Shown one piece after another: positions 47,441 through 56,516 of a stretch of DNA of 59,215 bases (the stretch's first letter is position 1; the number at the start of each line of letters is the position of its first letter). A program made the position numbers and the translations under genes. The notes under the pieces are model-generated. The model saw nothing but the letters and a program-made list of their open reading frames with translations, was not told where the DNA came from and did no database searches. This DNA is from a virus: positions 1 to 59,215 of IMG/VR virus record IMGVR_UViG_3300021961_000106; one strand, given 5' to 3'.

Positions 47441-48169
47441 TTAAAGGAGTTTAATCAACATATCTTTTGCTTCAATACCATCTTCTGTCATCAGCCACGC
47501 TGACAACACGTCAATAGGATCTTGACCATAAGGAGTTGAACAGATCTTCTTCTTATTGTCTGGTAAGCTGAAGTAAATGTCGTTGTTTCGGCGGATTGTA
47601 ATCAAGCCATCACTAACGAAGCGATGAGCATAGTCATCCAGCTCCATGTCTGGGTCATCTAACATCTCCAAAAAGTCACGTGGACGCTCCTTGGCAAACA
47701 ACAACAAGTCTCGCTTAAGTTCAGAAGAAGACATCTTAGCTACGTTCAAGCCAAGCGCTACTCGGCAAATGGCTTCCACCTTTTCAATGGGCAAAGACTT
47801 AGCCGCAATCAAAGCGTCAATCTCGTAGTTGATGTTGTCGAGGGCTTTTTCAGCATCCTTCTCCATGTCTGCTTCTTCAAACAATGTTCCATTCTTTGGG
47901 TGAAGCTCAAGGAATCTATTTAAAATGGTGTTGTGTTTGTCAACTCTTAAAACACCATCTTCAAATACGATAGGCTCCAAGATTGCGTGCTCGTCCTGCT
48001 CATCCATAAACGGGCTCTTTTGATTTCGAGCATAACGCAATGGACGATTGACACCGGTCTTGGGGTCAAAGTGAAGAAGAGGGGCTCTGTGGGTGTGGCG
48101 AGATGCCAATGTAAACGTCAAGGGACTACTCTTTCCCTTTAGTACGTAGATTCGATCTTTAAATTCCAT
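47441..48169 (-). CDS. Conserved virion-region protein (242 aa)
   Basis: Located between capsid and neck genes, with its own promoter and terminator. The N-terminus ('RIYVLKGKSSPLTFTLASRH', 'PLLHFDPKTGVNRPLRYARN') is beta-like; the rest is helical and acidic ('ADMEKDAEKALDNINYEIDA', 'ELKRDLLLFAKERPRDFLEM') and ends in a small winged-helix-like part. I have seen this protein next to capsid genes in Flavobacteriia phages but know no activity for it. A head-assembly or minor head role is plausible. Confidence 0.65.
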   Translation of the reverse strand: MEFKDRIYVLKGKSSPLTFTLASRHTHRAPLLHFDPKTGVNRPLRYARNQKSPFMDEQDEHAILEPIVFEDGVLRVDKHNTILNRFLELHPKNGTLFEEADMEKDAEKALDNINYEIDALIAAKSLPIEKVEAICRVALGLNVAKMSSSELKRDLLLFAKERPRDFLEMLDDPDMELDDYAHRFVSDGLITIRRNNDIYFSLPDNKKKICSTPYGQDPIDVLSAWLMTEDGIEAKDMLIKLL

Positions 48170-48195
48170 TGTATATAATATTAGATTTAACGATA

Positions 48196-48203
48196 CAAAG
48201 ATA
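48196..48203 (-). promoter_or_regulatory. -7 box TATCTTTG upstream of 47441..48169
   Basis: Minus-strand TATCTTTG, followed by 26 nt of AT-rich leader to ATG 48169. It stands immediately after the capsid terminator. Confidence 0.55.
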
Positions 48204-48214
48204 ATACAAAAAAA

Positions 48215-48236
48215 AGAGGGGGATTTCTCCCCCTCT
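48215..48236 (-). terminator. Strong terminator after the capsid gene
   Basis: Minus strand AGAGGGGG/CCCCCTCT with a short loop, followed by T8. It should make the capsid mRNA an abundant, discrete transcript. Confidence 0.9.
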
Positions 48237-48257
48237 ATTTGTTAGATACACTAATTA

Positions 48258-49652
48258 TCAATCCTGAAATAGGAAGAAATTATTAGCTCCCATAGTGCAC
48301 AAAGCACGCTCAGACAAGAAGTGAACTTCCATTGCGTCCAAGTCGCTGTTGCTAGCACCACCAGCAGAACCAGTCATCCAAGTCTTGTAACGACGATTCT
48401 CGGTCTCAGAAGCACGGTAACGAACGTGCAAGAAAGGACGCTTAGCGTTCTTACCCAAAACCATATCATAAACGGTGGTAGAACCAGCAGGAACCAAAAC
48501 GCCATTGATAGCACCAGCTACCAAACCGCCACGCAAGGTGGGATCGTTCAAGTATTTCCAGTCAGTCTTGTAGAACTCATAACCACGCTTGAAGCCAGTG
48601 AAGCCCAAGTTCAAAGCCATTTGCTCGCTGTTGTTGAACAAACCGTAGCTAGTTCCGTTAGCACCGTAGCTGTTTTGAGCAGCCAACATATCGTCGATAT
48701 CGAAGCTGAACTGACGGTTAACGAACAAAGCGTTCTCTTGGATAGCACCTTGCTTGTCCAAACGCTGGATAACAGCGTCGAAATCACCCAAAGTGGTTGG
48801 GTTACCACCACCCCATACGTTACCGCGGTTTTCGATGGTGTAGAACATACCTTCGGTACCTTTGTTTCCTACATCACCAGTAGCAGCGATAGCACCAGAT
48901 GCAGTCTCAGCAGGAACACCTTCTACCATAGACATTTCCAAGTAGTCTTCGAAACGCAAACGAGTCTCGTGCTCGCTCTTCAAGTACCACAAGTAACCAG
49001 TAGCACCATTCTCAGTAGTAACTTCTACCCAGCCGATCTGAGCCATGTCAGAACCGCTAACAGCATATTTGTCCTTGATGATGATGGGGCTGTTTTCAAA
49101 GATATCGTCTTCAGCTTCCAAAGATCCAACCATACCGTTAGAACCTTTCTTGAACTCAGAACCGTAAACGAAACAGGTAGAAGCAGTAGAGGCAGCCATA
49201 GTTTGGCCACCAGCTTCGTAGTAAGCAACGGTGAAAGTCAAGCCAGATACAGCAGTAATGATGGCTTTGTTAGAGAAAGTAGAAGAAGCGGTGTTATCAG
49301 AAATGAAAACAGTTTGACCTACGCGGAAGTTACAAGCAGTAACACCAGGGTCAGCGACAGTCCAAACAGCAGTGTCAGCAGCGGCAGCAGCAGCAGAAGT
49401 ACAAGAGGTGTACTTAGTGTGCAAACGGCCTTGCTCAGCCCATTTGATCAAGTCAGAGTTGGAGGGCATTTCTGCACCTACCATGCGCAAGAAAGAAGCG
49501 ATGGAACGATTTCCATAACGCTCGAATTCCTTCTCGTAGGTATCGGGAAGATACTGGTTCAAGAAGTCAAAGTTAGTAATGTAGTTCGTGGGCAATGTAG
49601 CCTTCACTGAACTAGGGGTCAGGTCATAACCTGGTACGCTTAATACAGCCAT
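48258..49652 (-). CDS. Major capsid protein
   Basis: 464 residues. Opening 'MAVLSVPGYDLTPSSVKATL', then 'NRSIASFLRMVGAEMPSNSD' and 'LIKWAEQGRLHTKY', which I recognise from crAss-like and related Bacteroidota phage capsid proteins. An inserted Ala/Thr-rich beta domain spans about 85-165. Later comes a spine-helix region ('HETRLRFEDYLEMSMVEGVP') and 'FLHVRYRASETENRRYKTWM'. HK97 fold inferred. Codon choice is very regular here, as expected for the most expressed gene: even the antisense strand lacks stops for 1290 nt. Confidence 0.85.
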   Translation of the reverse strand: MAVLSVPGYDLTPSSVKATLPTNYITNFDFLNQYLPDTYEKEFERYGNRSIASFLRMVGAEMPSNSDLIKWAEQGRLHTKYTSCTSAAAAAADTAVWTVADPGVTACNFRVGQTVFISDNTASSTFSNKAIITAVSGLTFTVAYYEAGGQTMAASTASTCFVYGSEFKKGSNGMVGSLEAEDDIFENSPIIIKDKYAVSGSDMAQIGWVEVTTENGATGYLWYLKSEHETRLRFEDYLEMSMVEGVPAETASGAIAATGDVGNKGTEGMFYTIENRGNVWGGGNPTTLGDFDAVIQRLDKQGAIQENALFVNRQFSFDIDDMLAAQNSYGANGTSYGLFNNSEQMALNLGFTGFKRGYEFYKTDWKYLNDPTLRGGLVAGAINGVLVPAGSTTVYDMVLGKNAKRPFLHVRYRASETENRRYKTWMTGSAGGASNSDLDAMEVHFLSERALCTMGANNFFLFQD

Positions 49653-49681
49653 TTTTGTGTTTTTTTAAAAGGTTATTGTTG

Positions 49682-50776
49682 TTATTGTTTAATCTTTATG
49701 CGTAAACCATTACCCGAATCGCTATCCAACGATGACACCTTTAGTCCGCTGAAGTTGCTGGCTGGTTGAGCAGATTGTCTAACACCCATTTGAATGTTCT
49801 TACTTTCTTTGCTCATGCCATCAACTGCATCTGCCTTGCCCTTGTCATAGAAGAACTTAGCTAATGCATCAGCATTTAAAGCTGCCGCCATTGCTTTGTG
49901 ATAACCAGCTGCATCTTTGACATATCCATTTTCATCGATGAATTTGGAGATGAAGTTGTTGATGTCTGATTGAGAAGTCTTAATTTTCTCAGTGTCTCCT
50001 GGCTTGAACTTCAAGGATGATTCTCCGACACTAAACTCGAAACCTTCGAATCCGTCATTGAATACCTCGTTAGTTTTCTGCAAGAAAAACTCAGACCGCT
50101 TCAACTGTTCCTGTTGCACCTGGGTGAGATCTTGGTTATACTTCTTGTAAGCCTCGTATCCCTCACGATCGGCATCAGGAACTGAGGTTGCCTTAGACTC
50201 TAATGGCACCTTGTACTGCTCCTTCTGTTTCTCGAAGTGACCCTTGGCTTTAGCAAGTTCACGTTTCATAGCCAGCTTTTGTTTCTTGATAGTCTTGTCG
50301 TCGTCCAAGTCTTCGTCATACTTGAAGTTCTCCAGCTCCATCATTACATCCTCATCGTCATACATAGGATTGGTGTCCTTGATGTAAGATGCCAAAAGTT
50401 GTTCGGGTGACATCTTCTCAAAGTCTTGATTCAACTTCATGAAGTCGTCTAACCCTCGGCCAGTCTCTTTTTTGTACTTCAAGAATGTAGCGACATCTTC
50501 TGGAAGTTCTTCTGACGGCTGCTCTCGCTTGGCCAAAATTTCGTCCATCGAATTAAACTCTACATCCTTGTAGCGGTTTTTGATAAATGTAAGAACGTCT
50601 TCCTCCGAAAGCTCAACGGGTTGAACTTTTGGGGTTTCTTCAACTACAGGAGTTTCCTCGGTAGTTTGTTCTACAGCATTTTGCTGTTCTTCATGCTTCT
50701 GCAAAAGTGCCTCTTCAACCTCTTGGATTGACTTTGGCTCTTCAGCAGAAACTTCTTTAATTTTAATTTCTGCCAT
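49682..50776 (-). CDS. Scaffolding protein
   Basis: 364 residues, highly charged and acidic at the N-terminus ('VSAEEPKSIQEVEEALLQKH', 'EQTTEETPVVEETPKV'), with long helices ('KTIKKQKLAMKRELAKAKGH') and a basic C-terminus (NGLRIKIKQ) that would bind the capsid protein. It lies 30 bp upstream of the capsid gene and after the portal, the normal scaffold position. The TAATTTTG -7 box precedes ATG 50776 by 17 nt and may drive scaffold and capsid together. Confidence 0.82.
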   Translation of the reverse strand: MAEIKIKEVSAEEPKSIQEVEEALLQKHEEQQNAVEQTTEETPVVEETPKVQPVELSEEDVLTFIKNRYKDVEFNSMDEILAKREQPSEELPEDVATFLKYKKETGRGLDDFMKLNQDFEKMSPEQLLASYIKDTNPMYDDEDVMMELENFKYDEDLDDDKTIKKQKLAMKRELAKAKGHFEKQKEQYKVPLESKATSVPDADREGYEAYKKYNQDLTQVQQEQLKRSEFFLQKTNEVFNDGFEGFEFSVGESSLKFKPGDTEKIKTSQSDINNFISKFIDENGYVKDAAGYHKAMAAALNADALAKFFYDKGKADAVDGMSKESKNIQMGVRQSAQPASNFSGLKVSSLDSDSGNGLRIKIKQ

Positions 50777-50793
50777 GATATTAGATTTTGTTA

Positions 50794-50801
50794 CAAAATT
50801 A
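50794..50801 (-). promoter_or_regulatory. -7 box TAATTTTG upstream of scaffold and capsid
   Basis: Minus-strand TAATTTTG with 17 nt to ATG 50776. No clear -33 element. Confidence 0.5.
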
Positions 50802-50808
50802 GGTATTT

Positions 50809-53238
50809 TTATCTAGGCTCAAATTGCGATAAATCGAAGCCATCCAAGGTGTCCTCAGTTGACTCGAAGTTTATTGGAGGAAGATCTTTCTTCCTCTGCT
50901 CAATGAGCTTTGATTGCTGTGTGTTCTGTAAGCTAATGCGATTGTCCTTAGCCTTCTCTTTCTCCATCTCACGATTCTTTAGGCTATCGACCTCAACGCC
51001 TTTTAGTTGCATCTGCATTTGGAACTCACGCTCCATCAACTGCAACTTCAGATTGGCCTCAGACTGCATCTTCTCAATCTCGAACTGATTCTTGGCCTGC
51101 TCAATCTGCATCTTGGCCTGAGCTTCTGCTTGGATCTGCTGGAGCTTAGATTCGGCAGCGGCTTGAGAAGACTGGATGTTCCCTTGCGTCTGCATCTGAA
51201 CCCTCTGCTGCTCGTTCTCCATGTCTTGCTTTTGCTTATGCTTGCGCTTCATCTTCAACAACTCGTTAGCCAGCTTGATATTCTTCATCTGACGGATATC
51301 AATGGCATCCTCCAATGAGATTTGATCACGGCTCAAAGCCATCTGAATATTGGCTTCAAGCTGAGCCTTCTGCTCTTCGTCAGGAGAAACCTCAATGAAG
51401 ATACCAAAGTCGTAGATGTATAGGTCCTTCATTTCGTCAAGAACACCAACATTGTTCTTGCCAATCTGCATAGCAAACTCTTCGGCAAAGTCAGCGTACT
51501 CCAAAACGTCAGCCACACGGCAAGACAATGCCTCCGCCAATCTCTTGGTGATATTCAATGATCCCTCAAGGATATGTCGAGTGGCTGTGTTGCTATTAGC
51601 GGCAGCCAACTTCTGTAGACCAACTAGTGAGTTAGGATCTGGCATAGACCCATCACGGGCCTCGTTCAATCCAGTTACGTCACGCAGTTGCTGCATGTAC
51701 TGGTTGTATGCTCCGATGAGGCTAGCCATCTTGGCTTGACCACTGTTCTTGCTAAGCTCTTGGATAGGAACACGAGCGTTGTTAAACTCTCCGTCTTGTG
51801 TATATGAGCGACCAATTACACTACCCGTTTGGAAGTACAAACGAAGTGCATCCTCTGGGTTGTAAGCGGCTCCATTTCCAAGATCAACCTCGTTCAAACC
51901 ATCTGCGTCAATGAACACACCATCAGGTACAATCTTAGAAAGAACCTGCTGTAGCTTCAAGTGGGTGATTTGGATCAAGTCAGCGAATGGAATCATTCGG
52001 CGAACCAAAGACTCAATCACGCCCTTATACATGCGAGGGGCTACAGCGATATAGCTTGGAATGCTATACTGAGATGCAGACTTAGGACGTACCATGTTGG
52101 ACTGGAGTTCCCACTTCAACAAGTAGTTTGAACCCATAACCATCACACCATCGTACCAAACGTCAATGCGCTTCTCGATGCGCTCAAAACGCTCCTTCTC
52201 ATCCATTGGAGGATTGAATGTGTCATCCTTGCGGATTACACGCTCACCACCATTGTCTAGGAACTTCTTCTTGTATACAAACTTCTTGTCAGTCTTGTAA
52301 CTGAAGTAGAGCAACGTAACAGTGTCACGGTCGAATACGCTATCGCGGTATGGCCGAATTGCAGGATAAGCGTCCCACCAGTTGTACCCAATCTTCGAAA
52401 TCTCCTCCAGCTCCTCCTTCTTGATATCAGGCTTAATCTTCTTAATCTCTGTAATTGGGACCGTCTTGACCTCTCCGTAGTAGAAGCAGTCATCGAACGT
52501 AGGAGATTCCGTGTATGAATAAACGACATTAGCAGGATCAACGTAATCAACTTTAACACCATTGGCCATGTCGAAGGAATGCTTAACCATTCCAAGGCCC
52601 AGGACTGTAATGTCATAATCAACGCGCTTACGAACCTCATCATAGCGGTTCTTATCAAGCAAAGTGTGTATAGCTTCTTCTTCTGCAATTTCAATGCTTG
52701 GCTTGTAGTTGATCTGCATGTACAGATTCAACTCCTCGTCACTACCAGGCAGCTCGTCTTGTGGCACGTTAAATGCATCTAGGCCAAACATTTCTTTAGC
52801 CTGAAGCAAGAAGTCTTTAGCCACCATGTCGGCTTCGACCATGTCCTGGTACTTGGAGCGCTTCTCTGCGCTCATAGCGTCCTGTGCGTATGCCTTCACG
52901 CTGAATAAGCGATCGGCCATTCCGTTGACAACAATGTCAACAAACTTTGGAATAATAGGAACGGGTGTCCAATCAAGATTCAAATAGGACAAGTCTCCGT
53001 CAACTGCAAGTTCGTTCTTGTACTTGCCAACAGGCTGCTCTCCACGAGCATACAAACGCAATTTATGAAACTGTATCCACTGATCGTAGTAACGGCAGGA
53101 ACCTCCTCCGTTACGGAACCATTCGTATTGAATGCTCTGTCCAACCTGCAAGCCATAGTTCTCGGAAGCCTTCTCGGCATCCGTGGCTAACTGGTTTGGG
53201 AACGATACGTATGGTAGAATAATTTTCTGATCCGCCAT
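50809..53238 (-). CDS. Portal protein
   Basis: 809 residues from ATG 53238 (MADQKIILPYVSFPNQLATD); the TTG at 53250 belongs to a -7 box. 'KYKNELAVDGDLSYLNLDWT' and 'IPKFVDIVVNGMADRLF', 'VYSYTESPTFDDCFYYGEVK', and 'RRMIPFADLIQITHLKLQQV' fit crAss/P22-like portals: the N-terminal wing, the clip, and a long stem helix. The last about 170 residues are a Gln/Met/Lys-rich coiled coil ('EAQAKMQIEQAKNQFEIEKM') forming a barrel. It is the dodecameric DNA entry vertex, next to terminase. Confidence 0.87.
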   Translation of the reverse strand: MADQKIILPYVSFPNQLATDAEKASENYGLQVGQSIQYEWFRNGGGSCRYYDQWIQFHKLRLYARGEQPVGKYKNELAVDGDLSYLNLDWTPVPIIPKFVDIVVNGMADRLFSVKAYAQDAMSAEKRSKYQDMVEADMVAKDFLLQAKEMFGLDAFNVPQDELPGSDEELNLYMQINYKPSIEIAEEEAIHTLLDKNRYDEVRKRVDYDITVLGLGMVKHSFDMANGVKVDYVDPANVVYSYTESPTFDDCFYYGEVKTVPITEIKKIKPDIKKEELEEISKIGYNWWDAYPAIRPYRDSVFDRDTVTLLYFSYKTDKKFVYKKKFLDNGGERVIRKDDTFNPPMDEKERFERIEKRIDVWYDGVMVMGSNYLLKWELQSNMVRPKSASQYSIPSYIAVAPRMYKGVIESLVRRMIPFADLIQITHLKLQQVLSKIVPDGVFIDADGLNEVDLGNGAAYNPEDALRLYFQTGSVIGRSYTQDGEFNNARVPIQELSKNSGQAKMASLIGAYNQYMQQLRDVTGLNEARDGSMPDPNSLVGLQKLAAANSNTATRHILEGSLNITKRLAEALSCRVADVLEYADFAEEFAMQIGKNNVGVLDEMKDLYIYDFGIFIEVSPDEEQKAQLEANIQMALSRDQISLEDAIDIRQMKNIKLANELLKMKRKHKQKQDMENEQQRVQMQTQGNIQSSQAAAESKLQQIQAEAQAKMQIEQAKNQFEIEKMQSEANLKLQLMEREFQMQMQLKGVEVDSLKNREMEKEKAKDNRISLQNTQQSKLIEQRKKDLPPINFESTEDTLDGFDLSQFEPR

Positions 53239-53247
53239 GGCTTTCTG

Positions 53248-53255
53248 CAAAGATA
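53248..53255 (-). promoter_or_regulatory. -7 box TATCTTTG upstream of the portal gene
   Basis: The minus strand reads TATCTTTG, then 9 nt, then ATG 53238. It overlaps the nominal TTG start. Confidence 0.55.
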
Positions 53256-53258
53256 AGG

Positions 53259-55454
53259 CTATTTCCTTATCTCGCTAACATAACCCTTGTTGGAGTAGGT
53301 AGGTAGCTTGATACTAATCTTTTCACTTTTAGTGTCTGTGTTTAGTATGAACTTTTGATTTGCCATCAGTGCTAAACCAGAACTAATAGCTGCGTCATAC
53401 TTTGTTCGATTGTTAATATCAAAGCGAGCCCAGTCTTGTAGAGTCCTTGAAAAGTACATGTTCCCTATCTCGTCGGGCTCTCTGTATGTCCCGTCCATGT
53501 CAAAGCCAACGTATTTCTCGATATAAGCCTCAATAGAGGTCGCGTGAGCCTGTTTCACGTCCTCGGACGAGTTAGGTATACCCCCGAGCTCTTTCTCGGT
53601 CTTAGAGAGCATATTTACCTTTCTGTCTGGCCTGTTCATAGAAAACGGTCTGTAGCCCCTTTCCTTGAAATAGTACAGCAGTCGAGCCTTGTTGTTCTCG
53701 GCAAGGATCGGCATACCATAAAAGTGACAGGCCATCAGAACCTCCTCAAAGAATATCTCTGCTGTCTGTGGCCTTGCCACATACTCCAAGAAGAATGTGT
53801 TGCTTGGACCCTCGTCCATGTGGAACTTCGTCATGCCATGCAGAGCACCTGCCGACCCCCTGCCAAATGTTACAGCAGAGATGTCATACGGGTCACAGCC
53901 AAATGAGCCCATGTGCTCGTTGCCAGGATACTTCAGTCCATTTCTTGTGATGACTTTGTTTCGCTGGTGCTGCGACGGGAGCCAAGAAACGAGAAATCGA
54001 CCACTTGGGTCAGGCGTCCAAATAACTTCTGTGTCTTGCTTGCCATCTCTCCAGTGAAATCGCCCACGAGTGAGCACACGGTCTTTAATAAGTGTGTCAT
54101 TATAGTCTATCTGTTGATATATCTTAGTTAGGTTGAACAAAGAGTTCTTGCTCTCGTCCCTGAATGCGTGCGCCTCTGTGCGGGGGAACTGACGATAGAA
54201 CTCGTTGAGTGCGTCTGAATCGCTTTTGAGAGACTTGACTTCGTTCTCCCAGTACTGGACTACGCTGATGTCCACGTAGTTCCCTTCTGAGTTTATCACG
54301 TCCTCTCCGTTAGTCTCAAGGATAGGCCAGCCGTACTCATCAAAGTACCCTTCAAAGTTCCACTCCATTGGAATAAACAGAGCATACAGGCCGCTCTTGG
54401 TCTGCCCGTTTGCATTTCTGTTAGATGGGTTAGAGTCCTCGTATAGTCTCTTGAAGTTGTCACCACCTCTATCTAATGCATTGCAGGTAGAGCCCATCAT
54501 GCACTTACCAATGACCTTACTACCCAAGCGCAAACACGTCTTGGTTACACGCCAGTTGTTTAGAATGTTGTTAGGCTTTTCCCACTTTCCGCTCTCGTCA
54601 TGGACCAGCATACGCATCTTCTCGCCGTCATAGCTGTTGTCGTCTGTATTGCGCCAGTCAATGGTGGTATCAAGACCCTCCAAGTCCTCCTCCTCTTTCG
54701 TGTCTATGTTCTTTCGTGTAATCTTAGACGCAGGAACACGGTATGCTAGCTCTGTCTTTGGCTTGTCCATACCGTCTTGGATAGGCTTGAAGAAGAATGG
54801 GTAGTTGCTTGAGATTGGCACCACCTTGTCGGTGAACATCTTCTTGGCGTCAGCACCTGTCTTGGAGAGTATGCCAAAGCGTGAGTCACGGGTGATTGTA
54901 CCTTGGTTTACCATCTCTGCGCTTGACATGAACGAGAAACCAGAACGTCGGTTCTTTAGGTAGCACATTCCGAAGCTTCTCATGTCAGCTTTACATGCTT
55001 CCCAAAAGATGAAGAATATTCGGTTGGCCTCACGAAACTCTGGGTGACCTACGTCAATCTTCGTCCACTGTAAGTACATATAGTGGCTACCTGTGATATA
55101 AGTAGGCTTGCCGTTGTTCATGAACCAGTGACCATTGTCTCTACGATCAAACTCCTGCTCGATGTAGTCTACCCACTTAGCCTTGAACGCATTGTCTCTG
55201 CGGTTCCAGTCGAATATGCTCTTGACCTTCTCGAGCTCCTTTGGGAGTTCTTTTGGAGCCCATTTGTTAGACTTGGTGTCTATTGGGTCACTAAGCTTAG
55301 GAAGACCAACCTTGAGTCCATTGATGTTATACACCTCTCCAACGGTTCCATCCTTAGAGATGACAACCATGTCGGTATCAGCGTCATAGCCGTAGCTCCA
55401 GTGCTTGCGCCTTGGAAGCTTCTCGTCTAATATCTCATACAAGCCATAGTTCAC
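53259..55454 (-). CDS. terL: Terminase large subunit
   Basis: 731 residues from GTG 55454, which overlaps the previous stop as GTGA. The ATPase domain has a deviant Walker A 'LKNRRSGFSFMSS' (residues about 165-177) and Walker B 'MRMLVHDESGKW' (about 278-289). The RNase H-like nuclease domain begins with 'GSFGCDPYDISAV' (Asp near residue 520) and continues through 'MPILAENNKARLLYYFKERG'. It cuts and pumps DNA into the procapsid. No intein or frameshift is seen. Confidence 0.9.
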   Translation of the reverse strand: MNYGLYEILDEKLPRRKHWSYGYDADTDMVVISKDGTVGEVYNINGLKVGLPKLSDPIDTKSNKWAPKELPKELEKVKSIFDWNRRDNAFKAKWVDYIEQEFDRRDNGHWFMNNGKPTYITGSHYMYLQWTKIDVGHPEFREANRIFFIFWEACKADMRSFGMCYLKNRRSGFSFMSSAEMVNQGTITRDSRFGILSKTGADAKKMFTDKVVPISSNYPFFFKPIQDGMDKPKTELAYRVPASKITRKNIDTKEEEDLEGLDTTIDWRNTDDNSYDGEKMRMLVHDESGKWEKPNNILNNWRVTKTCLRLGSKVIGKCMMGSTCNALDRGGDNFKRLYEDSNPSNRNANGQTKSGLYALFIPMEWNFEGYFDEYGWPILETNGEDVINSEGNYVDISVVQYWENEVKSLKSDSDALNEFYRQFPRTEAHAFRDESKNSLFNLTKIYQQIDYNDTLIKDRVLTRGRFHWRDGKQDTEVIWTPDPSGRFLVSWLPSQHQRNKVITRNGLKYPGNEHMGSFGCDPYDISAVTFGRGSAGALHGMTKFHMDEGPSNTFFLEYVARPQTAEIFFEEVLMACHFYGMPILAENNKARLLYYFKERGYRPFSMNRPDRKVNMLSKTEKELGGIPNSSEDVKQAHATSIEAYIEKYVGFDMDGTYREPDEIGNMYFSRTLQDWARFDINNRTKYDAAISSGLALMANQKFILNTDTKSEKISIKLPTYSNKGYVSEIRK

Positions 55455-55738
55455 TTGCTACGCCTTTCCGCAAATCCTTTTGTAGATGTAATAGACTCTG
55501 ATACCACAGAGTCCTCAGAGGCTAGCATATTGCGCTCCTCGTCTATTCTGCGAAGAATATCGAACGCGTCCATAATGGCCAATCGCTTGGCAGCAGCAGC
55601 GTTCTTTAGCCTATCGGCAGCCAGATCACTCTCCATGTCGCCAGTTACAATAGGTTCCTTAGCGACCTTGATGAGCTCCTTTACAGCATGCTCGCCAGCT
55701 GAGATAATCTCCTCTTTTAGCTTTCTTGTATTAGACAT
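55451..55738 (-). CDS. Probable terminase small subunit (95 aa)
   Basis: Helical protein 'MSNTRKLKEEIISAGEHAVK', 'LAADRLKNAAAAKRLAIMDA', 'FDILRRIDEERNML'. It ends 'STKGFAERRSK'. It is directly before and coupled to the large subunit (GTGA), and has the size and all-helical, basic-tailed character of a small terminase. I recall the same protein beside terL in other Bacteroidota phages. DNA recognition is inferred. Confidence 0.7.
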   Translation of the reverse strand: MSNTRKLKEEIISAGEHAVKELIKVAKEPIVTGDMESDLAADRLKNAAAAKRLAIMDAFDILRRIDEERNMLASEDSVVSESITSTKGFAERRSK

Positions 55739-56292
55739 ATATTTGAATCGTACATTCTGTAAAGTTTCTCGCCGTCTATCCGAAACTCATACTCGGACTC
55801 TGGCTGAAACGAAATAACAGCTCCAGGTTCTACACCAAGATCCTGTAGCCTTGCATTTGGGTAAACCATGTGGCCCCATAGCTCACGTTCTTCACCCTTG
55901 CGTTTTATGAATGTGTCTTCTTCGTGCTTGATTGGCTTTACAAAGCAGTAACGCCCAACAGGGACCCATGTCTCTCCAGGCTTTCGGTATGCATACATCT
56001 GCATATCGTCAAGATAGTATAGGTTCTCTCTGATGAAGGAGTAGGAGTCAATCTCCTTTCCTCTCATATCAAACATCTTACGAAAAACATTGTGATGAAC
56101 AATAACATCATCACCGATAGCGATAGGACCGCTATATCCGAAGGGGACATTAATGACTTTGGCGAGCCTGCTCGTGACGGTATGGTCCTCTTGCGAGGTG
56201 CTGATGATGAACTCCTTGCCTCCGTAGTTCCGAGTGTTGTCGTACCTTTTTCCATCCACAGGCTCTACCACAAAATAGTAGAGCGATTGCAT
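55717..56292 (-). CDS. Possible double GroES-fold protein (191 aa)
   Basis: Two similar halves. Residues about 45-100 have 'IGDDVIVHHNVFR' and 'YLDDMQMYAYR'; residues about 110-191 have 'VGRYCFVKPIKHEED', 'EPGAVISFQPESEYEFRIDG' and 'LYRMYDSNICLI'. The order 'V-x-P', 'GD-V', 'dG..Y.m..sdI' follows the GroES barrel, including the last 'E/DSDI' strand. I suggest a co-chaperonin-like fold used in packaging or assembly, separate from the true groES at 4407..4688. It overlaps the small terminase gene by 22 bp. Confidence 0.6.
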   Translation of the reverse strand: MQSLYYFVVEPVDGKRYDNTRNYGGKEFIISTSQEDHTVTSRLAKVINVPFGYSGPIAIGDDVIVHHNVFRKMFDMRGKEIDSYSFIRENLYYLDDMQMYAYRKPGETWVPVGRYCFVKPIKHEEDTFIKRKGEERELWGHMVYPNARLQDLGVEPGAVISFQPESEYEFRIDGEKLYRMYDSNICLIQES

Positions 56293-56293
56293 A

Positions 56294-56515
56294 TTAAAAA
56301 TCTATATTGTATTCGATTGAGCATGGCATAGATGGCATGAAAGCCTTCCACAACATGATCTCTTTACCTTCATTCATAACCCAAACCTGGACAGCTCCTT
56401 CTTTTGTTTGGATAATGTTGGTTACAGTATGGGTGCCATTAAGGATTGTTTGACCCTTAATATAGTTCATGGCATTCTTGTAGTCAGATCCGATTGAAAT
56501 TTTGCGAATGTCCAT
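56294..56515 (-). CDS. Conserved small protein (73 aa)
   Basis: 'MDIRKISIGSDYKNAMNYIK', 'GQTILNGTHTVTNII', 'VWVMNEGKEIMLWKAF' and the end 'PCSIEYNIDF' match a small beta protein that I remember as very common upstream of terminase in Bacteroidota phages. The C-terminal 'SIEYNIDF' is the most constant part. No role is known; size and conservation suggest a structural or packaging cofactor. Confidence 0.75.
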   Translation of the reverse strand: MDIRKISIGSDYKNAMNYIKGQTILNGTHTVTNIIQTKEGAVQVWVMNEGKEIMLWKAFMPSMPCSIEYNIDF

Positions 56516-56516
56516 A

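Noticed and set aside
48321-49610. 429-codon open frame antisense to the major capsid gene
   Set aside because: It is produced by the strong codon bias of the capsid gene; the protein is Ser/Thr/Val-rich low-complexity with no recognisable domain and no promoter or start context.
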